Part shown: piece after piece, positions 9,801 to 17,230 of the stretch | Numbering within the stretch: position 1 is the stretch's first letter | How the letters are laid out: the number at the start of each line of letters is the position of its first letter | Assembly (NCBI GenBank): GCA_026397725.1 | Contig: JAPLUI010000330.1 | Coordinates: 1 to 64,000 of the forward strand | From: Verrucomicrobiota bacterium | Lineage (GTDB): Bacteria; Verrucomicrobiota; Verrucomicrobiia; Verrucomicrobiales; Akkermansiaceae | Reading direction: 5' to 3' | Length of the DNA: 64,000 bases | Notes under the pieces: generated by a model | The model's database searches: none | Told to the model about the DNA's origin: nothing | Seen by the model: only the letters and a program-made list of their open reading frames with translations | Program-made: the position numbers and the translations under genes

Positions 9801-11583
9801 TGGTGCCACCGCCAACTGGGGCGCGCGCGATCTCACCGTCAATGCCGGGGGGGGCTCCGTCGATGTCACCGGCAGTGGCACCACCCTCAGCACCACCGGC
9901 ACCCTCACCGGAGCCGGCCAGCTCACCAAGCAGGGAGCCGGCACGCTGGTGCTCGGGCAAACCACCGGCACCGTCAGCACGCCCATTGCCATCAGTGGCG
10001 GCACGCTCACTTTGAACCACGGCGCGGGTGCGGTGTCCTACTCCGGCAAGTTCACCGGCAGCGGCGGGGATTTGCGGCTGGTCGGCAGCGGCACCCTGAC
10101 CCTCAGCGGCCCGAATGACTACACTGGCACCACCACCGTCACCCAAGGCACCTTGGCCGTCAACAACACCAGCGACAGCGGCACCGGCAGCGGCGCGGTC
10201 ACGGTGAAGTCCGCCGCCACCTTGGCCGGCACCGGCAGCATCAGTGGCAGCGTCAGCATCGAGTCCGGCGGCTTCGTCGCGCCGGGCAATGCCGGCATCG
10301 GTACGCTCACCGTCGCGTCCGCGGCGCTCACCGGCACCTATAAGTGCCAACTGGATGTCGCCGACTGCGACCAAGTGGTCGTTATCGGCGAACTAACGGT
10401 GAGTTCCGGCGCGGTCATCTCGGTGAGCACCCTCGGCACCCCGGCGGCGGCAAGTTATCTCATCGCCACCTATGGCTCGTTGGTGGGCAGCCTGCCGGTT
10501 GTCACCGGCATCCCCAGAGGCTATGTGCTGGATACCGCGACCGCCGGCCAGCTCAAGCTGTCACCGATGCCGGCCAACGTAACGATCATCGCCGACGTCG
10601 CCGCTGATTACACCGGGCCGAGCGCCTTGCCTGTCGGTTGGAGTTATCTATATTCAAGCCAGGCGTCCGGTGGGACCGAGGTTGCGCTGACGCCGGACCT
10701 CGCCCTTGGCAACGGTGGCAACTCTGGCTTCGGCAGGGGCGCGCCCGGCATTTTCAACCTGCCGGGGGTGATTGGCACACAGACTGGTGCCCAGTACGAG
10801 ATGTTCACTGACGGCGATCTGAATGCACCAGAGCTTGGTACCGACCTGCTCCTTCATCCAGGACCTGATGCTGCGAATAATACCATCATTCTCCGCTACA
10901 CCATCAGTGCGGCCGAAATCAGTTCATACGGCACCTCTGCAAGCATTGCCGGAAGCTTCCGGGATCTGATCCCCGGTGGGGACTCCGTCACCGTTAGCAT
11001 CTATCACAACGCGACCCAGTTGTTTGCCAAGTCCGGTTCTGCTGTTACTGGCACCCTTACCGAAGCCAATGGGCTGTTCAATATCAGTGGCCTTGCCGTG
11101 GCCGCCGATGATACGATCAGCTTTGTGGTCAATGCTAAAACCAACATCGGTGCGGACGAAACCGCGTTGCGCGGCACCATCGCGCTGGTCAAGAGCACTG
11201 GCGGTTTCAGCACTTGGGCCGACTCATGGACCGCTCCGGCACTGGCCGACAAGACGCCCGGCGGCGATCCCGACGGCGACGGCATCAGCAACCTGCTGGA
11301 ATACGTCATTGGCGGCGACCCGCGGGTGTCCAGCACCGGGTTCCTGCCCGAACAAGCCATTGTCGGAAGCGACCTGGTCCTGAGCTACCAGCGCAGCGAC
11401 GACTCCGAGGCCGACACCACTCAGACCGGCCAGTGGAGCACCAATCTGACCGACTGGTACGACCTCGCGCCGGTGCAGGTCAACGAGAACGACAGCGCCC
11501 CGGACGACATGGAGATCCGCATCCCGCTGTCGAACGCGGCGGACGGCCAACTCTTCGGCCGCCTGCACGTGACCATGCCCTGA
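6877..11583 (+). CDS. Secreted PATR protein with three copies of the beta-sandwich-like module alternating with beta-strand repeat blocks
   Basis: Signal peptide MKPQHTTTSFAPRIANWVAILLSMAAVPANA; modules near 6970-7593, 8785-9393 and 10573-11190; C-terminus nearly identical to the 1..2004 gene (LFGRLHVTMP end). Confidence 0.85.
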   Translation: MKPQHTTTSFAPRIANWVAILLSMAAVPANATTIADIAGDYTGPTTLPADWSYFYSSLTSGATEYALTPNLTLGVATGGTNVGFGTLGGTLNLPGVLGTKIAAAQFEIFPDGDANAPVLGTDLVMHPGSDAEHSTLILRYTISAAKIASYGTSASIAGSFRDLVNPTGGNSVTVSVYHNTTQLFTKSGTVGTLTQANGTFNISDLTVAADDTISFVLNSNNEWGGDETALRGTIALVVPVRPSANIDWTGAASSAWNALATNWKLASNDAPTEFLPNDTVFFHDNPTTPVVDISDGNVNPLSATFDHTTATAYTLQGTNGIATGTLTKSGNGSLTITNSNSTSGAVALNGGLTSITTSGGLGSGALSFDGGVLEYTETGATANWAARNLTVNAGGGSVDVTDSGTTLSTTGTLSGAGLLTKLGAGTLVLGQSTGTVSTPIAISGGTLDLNHGAGTVTYSGNFTGSDGSLQIDGSGTLTLTGANDYTGTTTVTQGTLAVNNTSASGTGSGAVTVQSTATLAGTGSISGSVSIESGGFVAPGNAGIGTLTVASATLSGTYKCQLDATTADQVVITGALSVDSGAVIAITTLAVPTAASYTIATYGSLVGSLPAVTGIPSGYVLDTATAGQLKLAPVPANVAIIAAVTGPSSMPAGWSYLYSNQASGGTEVALTPDLPIGNGGNSGFGRPERSGFFYLPGVIGTQSGPQYEIFTDGDLNAGALGSDLLIHPDNLAAASNVILRYTISAAAIAAHGNSASIAGSFRELIPGGDSVTVSVYHNATQLFAKTGSGGTLTQANGTFDISGVTVAADDTISFVVNANTTVSADETALRGAITLTVPVRPAADIYWTGAASEAWNTLATNWELVSTNVATEFQPNDAVFFHDNPTTSVVDISDGNVSPLSTTFDNTTATAYTLQGSNGIATGTFNKSADGSLTITNSNSTYGAVALNGGLTSITYGDGLGSGAITFDGGALEYTGATANWGARDLTVNAGGGSVDVTGSGTTLSTTGTLTGAGQLTKQGAGTLVLGQTTGTVSTPIAISGGTLTLNHGAGAVSYSGKFTGSGGDLRLVGSGTLTLSGPNDYTGTTTVTQGTLAVNNTSDSGTGSGAVTVKSAATLAGTGSISGSVSIESGGFVAPGNAGIGTLTVASAALTGTYKCQLDVADCDQVVVIGELTVSSGAVISVSTLGTPAAASYLIATYGSLVGSLPVVTGIPRGYVLDTATAGQLKLSPMPANVTIIADVAADYTGPSALPVGWSYLYSSQASGGTEVALTPDLALGNGGNSGFGRGAPGIFNLPGVIGTQTGAQYEMFTDGDLNAPELGTDLLLHPGPDAANNTIILRYTISAAEISSYGTSASIAGSFRDLIPGGDSVTVSIYHNATQLFAKSGSAVTGTLTEANGLFNISGLAVAADDTISFVVNAKTNIGADETALRGTIALVKSTGGFSTWADSWTAPALADKTPGGDPDGDGISNLLEYVIGGDPRVSSTGFLPEQAIVGSDLVLSYQRSDDSEADTTQTGQWSTNLTDWYDLAPVQVNENDSAPDDMEIRIPLSNAADGQLFGRLHVTMP

Positions 11584-11610
11584 TTTGCCCGCCGCAGAAA
11601 GACCCCAAGT

Positions 11611-11670
11611 GGCACGGTCCCGCGCCGTGTCACGGCAGGGCGGGAGGTGTGCTGGTTTTCGCCTCCCGCC
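11611..11670 (+). terminator. Double hairpin downstream of the PATR gene, second copy
   Basis: GGCACGG-TCCCGCG-CCGTGTC and GGCGGGAGGTG-TGCTGGTTTT-CGCCTCCCGCC; differences from the 2032-2091 copy keep pairing through G-U. Confidence 0.5.
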
Positions 11671-11804
11671 CGGTCATCCCAAGTTGTGGCATCTCCCTGT
11701 AGAGGGCTCTGCCACCGCGCTCCATTGCCAAGCGCCCATTGAGCTTCCCCAGAATCACCTGACCCGGGCTCGCTAGCTCCACCCACTGGGCGGAACGGTC
11801 CTCT

Positions 11805-11901
11805 CGCTGAACTGCACATGACGGCAAAAGCACATCGGACTTCCGCAAGAAACAAGTTGCGTGCTGCAAAATCCGGCATAGATAGATCGTCATCTTACCC
11901 C
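11805..11901 (+). promoter_or_regulatory. Conserved upstream element, copy B
   Basis: CGCTGAACTGCACATGACGGCAAAAGCACATCGGACTTCCGCAAGAAACAAGTTGCGTGCTGCAAAATCCGGCATAGATAGATCGTCATCTTACCCC; aligns with A over the core and with C over its 5' part. Confidence 0.65.
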
Positions 11902-11987
11902 GCCGTATGGCGTGCAGTTCCATCGCCATTGCGGCGGGGTGGCTGTCCGTTTCAATCAACCACGATCTAACCAACAACAGGAATCAA

Positions 11988-13676
11988 ATGAAACCCCGCA
12001 AGCAGTCCACCGTCCGCCGCTCCGGCTCAATTTCAGTCGCAGTGAGCTTCGCCATGTCGTTGTCCGCCGTTCACGCCGTGCCCCTCACCGGGGATGGGCG
12101 CTTTGATCAGGGCGGCGGATTCAATTGCCTAGCCCAAACGGTGTTAACCAAGGACGAAGGGAACCTCGGGGATTCCGGCAAGCCCCCGGACACCGTTACC
12201 TTTCCGCAGCTATTGGGGGAGATGAGCGATCCGTCTTCCCTGGCCCGCTGGCAATCTGAGGAATGGACAGGCAAGCAGGCGAGCGCGTTGCGGGTGGACA
12301 AAAGGCATAACGTGGGGTTCCACGCCGAGGTTAAGGAGATTGGCAACTACATTCGCGAAGAGAGGAATGAAAACGGGCAAAGCGAGTTGGTGTTGATGGA
12401 GGACTTGGGCCCCGGGGCCGTGGTGCGGATCTGGTTTGGCAACGTGGAGGGGAATACCAATACGATCATGCGGGTGTATTTTGACGGGGATAAGAACGCA
12501 TCGATCATCACAAAGTGCGGGGATTTCGGTTATGGGAAAGATTTTATCAAGCCCCCGTTTGCCGCCAACCGGGCCCGGGGTGCGAATGTGTACCTGCCGA
12601 TCCCATATGCAAAGTCCTGCAAGATAACGGCGGAGAACAGCAAGGACTTGTTCTATGTGATCCAATACCGGTCGTATGGTCCGCAAACGCGCATCGAGAC
12701 TTTCGATAGATCGCGGTATGAACGCGTGCTCGAACTCGTCGCTGCCACCGGGGCCTCCTTGGTGAAACCCGCCGTTGACTTGAACGATTTCCACGCCGTA
12801 ATCCATGAAACCCTGACCCCTAAATCCTCGGCTCAAGCTGATTTGAAACAGGGAGACCGGGCTGTCAATTTTCTGGCCGTGAAAATTGAAGCCAAGGATA
12901 TGAGGGCCGCCTTGCGCAGCACGTTTCTTAAACTCGATTTCGACGGAAATGAAACCGTCAATTGTCCCGTGGGAGATTTCTTTGGCAGTGGCTTGGGCTT
13001 GAATCCCCTGGACGACTGGATCAGGAGCGTGCGGCCAAACGGCGCAATGTCGTGCCGCTGGGTCATGCCATACCAGAAAGCGGCCCGCCTGAGAATTGAG
13101 TGTAACGGGAGCGAGCCGGTCAAGGTTGCCGTCGCGATCAATTATCAATCCTGGAAATGGGATGATCGCAGCATGTATTTCCACTCGAATTGGGGGCTTT
13201 TGGAGAAGCTGGGGATTCTGCCGCGGCCCAATTTCAATTTCGTCCACATTGAGGGCAAAGGAGTCTATGTGGGAGACACCCTTACGATAACCACTGATTC
13301 GCAGTTATGGTGGGGAGAGGGCCCCGAAAAGATCTGCATTGACGGCGAGGGTTTCCCGTCCCAGATCGGGACCGGCACGGAGGATTACTATGGCTATGCC
13401 TTTGGCGAGCGCGAGTTGTTTTACGCGCCTTTCCACTCCCAGCCCAGGACACCGGAAGGTCCCGCCTGGTTGGGAACAACAGTGAACACAAGGATCCGCT
13501 CGCTGGATGCCATTCCCTTCAAAAAGTCGCTTAATCTGGATCTGGAAATATGGACCCATGATAGCAGTGGAAGCGTTCAAAAGTATGTGGATTATGCCGT
13601 GGCAACCTATTGGTACGGCTTCCCGGATGCCAAGGGGCACTGGATTAGCGAGCCGGTCAGGATGAAGACACCGTGA
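11988..13676 (+). CDS. GH172 (DUF2961) family protein
   Basis: Start set at MKPRKQSTVRRSGSISVAVSFAMSLSAVHA signal peptide rather than ORF start 11907; KGVYVGDTLTITTDSQLWWGEGPEKICIDGEGFPSQIGTGTEDYYGYAFG. Confidence 0.85.
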   Translation: MKPRKQSTVRRSGSISVAVSFAMSLSAVHAVPLTGDGRFDQGGGFNCLAQTVLTKDEGNLGDSGKPPDTVTFPQLLGEMSDPSSLARWQSEEWTGKQASALRVDKRHNVGFHAEVKEIGNYIREERNENGQSELVLMEDLGPGAVVRIWFGNVEGNTNTIMRVYFDGDKNASIITKCGDFGYGKDFIKPPFAANRARGANVYLPIPYAKSCKITAENSKDLFYVIQYRSYGPQTRIETFDRSRYERVLELVAATGASLVKPAVDLNDFHAVIHETLTPKSSAQADLKQGDRAVNFLAVKIEAKDMRAALRSTFLKLDFDGNETVNCPVGDFFGSGLGLNPLDDWIRSVRPNGAMSCRWVMPYQKAARLRIECNGSEPVKVAVAINYQSWKWDDRSMYFHSNWGLLEKLGILPRPNFNFVHIEGKGVYVGDTLTITTDSQLWWGEGPEKICIDGEGFPSQIGTGTEDYYGYAFGERELFYAPFHSQPRTPEGPAWLGTTVNTRIRSLDAIPFKKSLNLDLEIWTHDSSGSVQKYVDYAVATYWYGFPDAKGHWISEPVRMKTP

Positions 13677-13807
13677 GGTCGGGCAATAGAAGAACCACCT
13701 TGCCCTCTCACCCGCGAAGCGCTGATACAGCGGAAGCCATTGGTCTGAACCGCCCGCGCCTCCGCCCTACTCGACCAGTTCAGTTAGAATAGAATAACAG
13801 CAACGCA

Positions 13808-16800
13808 ATGACGACACGGAAACTGATGACGCGAATACTGATGGCGGGCCTGGCGCTTTACACGCTGGCTGGAATCGCCCGAGCTGGAACGGATCTGGCG
13901 GGGGAATTTGTGACTCCTCCGGATACCGCGATGCCGTGGGTGAACATGTGGTGGTTCGATGAGATCACACCTGCGGACATTACCCAGCACATGGAGGAAC
14001 TGAAAGCGAAAGGCGTGGGTGGCGTGATGCTGATCGATACGAGCAGCATGCCGGGTGCGCCTTACATGAGCGACAAGTGGCGCGTATTGTTTCGCCATGC
14101 GGTGCGCGAGGCGGACCGTCTTGGGTTGAAAATGGGTGTGAATGTCTGCGTCGGATGGCCCTCGGGCGGGCCGTGGATCACACCGGAGAATTCGAGTTGG
14201 ACGGTGCTCAGTTCCAGAACCGTCATCAAGGGGCCGCAGCGGTTTTCAGCCAAACTGGTGGAGCCGAATGGCAAGGGGGCACTCTATGCCGATGTCGCGG
14301 TCCATGCCTATCCGATTCCCGACGAAACTTCCGCTCGGGGGCCGCAGATTGCGGTGGGCGGCAATCCGGGTGAGTTGTCGAATCTGCTGAGCGGCAATTT
14401 CAACACCCCTTGGAATTCCGGAGCTGATCCATGGATCAAAGTCGATTTCGGTGGGCCGCATCTGGTGGATTGGATCTGGATTGACGGAGGGAACCGGATC
14501 GTTATCGAGGCTTCGGCCGACGGCGTCGCGTTCACGCCGGTGGCCACGTGGGATGCGCAACCGCGCAGTGAATCGGTCTATCGGTCAGTGCCTGCCACCA
14601 CGGCACGCTGGTTTCGTGTTGGGGTATCGGGCGGCGTGCGCGGCTTCGCGTTGGGCGTGCGGGCCGAAGTGGATCGGGTGGTTCGCCTGGCTGCCAAACG
14701 GGCGATCACCCATCCGTCGAATGTGACGGGCGCCCGACTGGCCGATCAGGTCAGTCTCGTGCGGGAAGATCTGGTGGCGTTGCCCAGCGACCGGCCGCTA
14801 CGGATGCAGGACGCGATTGACCTGACCGCCAAGGTTACCGCTGAAGGAACACTGAACTGGGACGTGCCGCCGGGAAAATGGAATGTGGTGCGGATTGGTC
14901 GTACCACGACCGGGATGAGCGTGGGTGGGGGGCTGTTGCCCGACTACCTCAGCCCGCAAGCGTCGGAGCAAAATTATTCGAAGGGCATGAAGCCGTTGGT
15001 GGGCGATGCCGGCGCGCTTGTTGGGAAGACGCTGCAGTATTTCATTGAGGACAATGTTGAAATCGACCGCGTCTATTGTTGGACGCCACGGCTGCTCGAA
15101 GAATTTCAGCAACGCCGCGGTTACCAACCGGCCCCATACCTTGCGGCGATGGCTGGCGAGATCGTCGAGAACGTCGAAATCACGGATCGCTTCCTGGCGG
15201 ACGTGCGGCGGACGATCGCCGATTGTGTGGCCGACGGCCATTACGGCCGCTGGGCGGAACTGGCCCATGCCGATGGCATCAAGGTGCGGGCGGAAGCCGG
15301 CGGCCAGCATCATCCACGTTTGCTGTGCAACGACGGGCTGATGAATCAGGGGCGCGTGGACGTGCCGGTCGCGGAGTTCTGGGTCAATGAATGGTGGAAG
15401 GAAAATCAGTGGGTTCCGGCCAACCATCATGTCATCACCACCCCGGGTTGGGACGAGGCGGCCCAGAACGTCAACGCGAAACAGGCGGCGAGTGCCGGAC
15501 ACTTGTACGGCAAACCGCTGGTGGCAAGCGAGTCGTTCACGACCGCGATGCGTCGAACAAACTGGGGCGCGGCACCAGCAGATCTGCTGCGTTACGCGAA
15601 CATCGCCTTTTGCGAGGGCATCAACACGTTGTCTATCCATGGATCGGCCACCTCAGGCCCCGCCGCCGGCAAGCCCGGAAAGATGTTTCCGGCGGGCACG
15701 CATTTCAACCACAACGTGACTTGGTGGAATCAGGGTGCCGCACCATTCCTGCTCTATCTGACGCGTTGCTCGCACCTGCTGCGGCAGGGCCATTTTGTGG
15801 CCGATGTGCTGTACTACAGCGGCGATGAAGCGCCCAATTTCGTGCCGCCTAAAACCATCGATCCTGCACGCGGATTCGGCTATGACTATGACGTCTGCAA
15901 TACCGAGATTCTGCTCACGCGTTTGTCGGTCAAGGACGGGCGGATGGTGCTGCCCGATGAGATGAGTTATCGGGTGCTGGTTTTGCCGGATCAAAAAACC
16001 ATGCCGCTGGAAGTGCTCGGGAAAATCAAGACTATGGTTGAAGCCGGCGCGACGGTCGTGGGTCCAAGGCCGGAACGAACTCCAGGACTGAAAGATTACC
16101 CGAAGTGCGACGAACAGCTCCGTCAGATGGCTGAACAACTATGGGGCGACGAGGATAATAAGGTCGTCATGCAGCGCGAGGTTGGTAAAGGCCGGATCAT
16201 TCGCGGCAAGGCAGTGCGAGACATCCTGCAGGCGGACGGCATCGGCCCTGATTTCTCATTTCATACGGAAGAGAAGATTCAGCCACTGAGTAACGGTGCA
16301 GCGTGGGCACCTGTTAGCGTGGTTGGTGGCTATGGCTGTGCGCCATGGGGCACGCCCGGCTCATTCAAAGCCCCGCCGTTCCTGGACTTCATTCATCGCT
16401 CTGTCGATGGGACTGAAATCTATTTCGTGGCGAATCGCAGGGCTTCGGCTCTGCACGCTGATTGCACGTTCCGCGTCAGCGGCAAGCAGCCGGAACTGTG
16501 GGATCAGGTGACGGGCGTGCAACGCGACCTGCCGCAGTTCGAGTCGAAGGACGGCTGCACATCCGTGCCCCTGGAGTTTGAGCCCTACGGCGCGATGTTT
16601 GTGGTTTTCCGCAAGAACGTCCAACAGCGGGATGATACAACTCAGCACCGCGGTGAAGTCAATTTCCCTGGTTTGAGCCAGACGCAGGAACTCACGGGGC
16701 AGTGGACCATTCAGTTCGATCCGCAGTGGTTCTATCCGACCAATGGACTGACTGCCGAGCAAGCCAAGGGCCTGATGGTCTTTGACAAACTGGAGGACTG

Positions 16801-17230
16801 GACGAAGCGTGCGGAACCGGCGGTGCGCAATTTCAGCGGCACGGCGGTCTATAAAAAGGTCTTCAGCATGCCGGCGCCGGTTGCCGGCCAGCGGTGTTAT
16901 CTTGATCTGGGCACGGTCAAGGACCTCGCCAAAGTGCGCCTCAATGGCAAAGACCTGGCGGTGGTCTGGTGCTCACCCTGGCGGGTCGAGATAACCGCGG
17001 CCGCCAAGCCGGGTGACAACGCGCTGGAAATCGAGATGGTCAATCTGTGGCCGAATCGCTTGATCGGCGATAGCACACTACCTGCCACGGAGCGGCGCAC
17101 GCGCACCGGGTTCAATATTGATATTGTTGATACCAGCCAACCAGTCGCGGCGCTCGTGGGATGGATCAGCAAGGATCCGCTATCTTCCGGTCTGCTCGGC
17201 CCGGTGACAATCCAAACAACATTACCATGA
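13808..17230 (+). CDS. Secreted GH106-type alpha-L-rhamnosidase
   Basis: Signal peptide; WVNMWWFDEITPADITQHMEELKAKGVGGVMLID; GWPSGGPWI; LYGKPLVASESFT; C-terminal jelly-roll LNGKDLAVVWCSPWRVEIT. Confidence 0.8.
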   Translation: MTTRKLMTRILMAGLALYTLAGIARAGTDLAGEFVTPPDTAMPWVNMWWFDEITPADITQHMEELKAKGVGGVMLIDTSSMPGAPYMSDKWRVLFRHAVREADRLGLKMGVNVCVGWPSGGPWITPENSSWTVLSSRTVIKGPQRFSAKLVEPNGKGALYADVAVHAYPIPDETSARGPQIAVGGNPGELSNLLSGNFNTPWNSGADPWIKVDFGGPHLVDWIWIDGGNRIVIEASADGVAFTPVATWDAQPRSESVYRSVPATTARWFRVGVSGGVRGFALGVRAEVDRVVRLAAKRAITHPSNVTGARLADQVSLVREDLVALPSDRPLRMQDAIDLTAKVTAEGTLNWDVPPGKWNVVRIGRTTTGMSVGGGLLPDYLSPQASEQNYSKGMKPLVGDAGALVGKTLQYFIEDNVEIDRVYCWTPRLLEEFQQRRGYQPAPYLAAMAGEIVENVEITDRFLADVRRTIADCVADGHYGRWAELAHADGIKVRAEAGGQHHPRLLCNDGLMNQGRVDVPVAEFWVNEWWKENQWVPANHHVITTPGWDEAAQNVNAKQAASAGHLYGKPLVASESFTTAMRRTNWGAAPADLLRYANIAFCEGINTLSIHGSATSGPAAGKPGKMFPAGTHFNHNVTWWNQGAAPFLLYLTRCSHLLRQGHFVADVLYYSGDEAPNFVPPKTIDPARGFGYDYDVCNTEILLTRLSVKDGRMVLPDEMSYRVLVLPDQKTMPLEVLGKIKTMVEAGATVVGPRPERTPGLKDYPKCDEQLRQMAEQLWGDEDNKVVMQREVGKGRIIRGKAVRDILQADGIGPDFSFHTEEKIQPLSNGAAWAPVSVVGGYGCAPWGTPGSFKAPPFLDFIHRSVDGTEIYFVANRRASALHADCTFRVSGKQPELWDQVTGVQRDLPQFESKDGCTSVPLEFEPYGAMFVVFRKNVQQRDDTTQHRGEVNFPGLSQTQELTGQWTIQFDPQWFYPTNGLTAEQAKGLMVFDKLEDWTKRAEPAVRNFSGTAVYKKVFSMPAPVAGQRCYLDLGTVKDLAKVRLNGKDLAVVWCSPWRVEITAAAKPGDNALEIEMVNLWPNRLIGDSTLPATERRTRTGFNIDIVDTSQPVAALVGWISKDPLSSGLLGPVTIQTTLP

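Noticed and set aside
200-11500. Regularly spaced GGCACC/AGCGGC repeats suggestive of a CRISPR or tandem array
   Set aside because: They encode Gly/Thr/Ser-rich beta-strand repeats in frame; no constant-length repeat/unique spacer structure.
11907-11987. Upstream ORF start for the GH172 gene (MACSSIAIAAGWLSV...)
   Set aside because: Overlaps the leader following regulatory copy B; the normal signal peptide starts at 11988.
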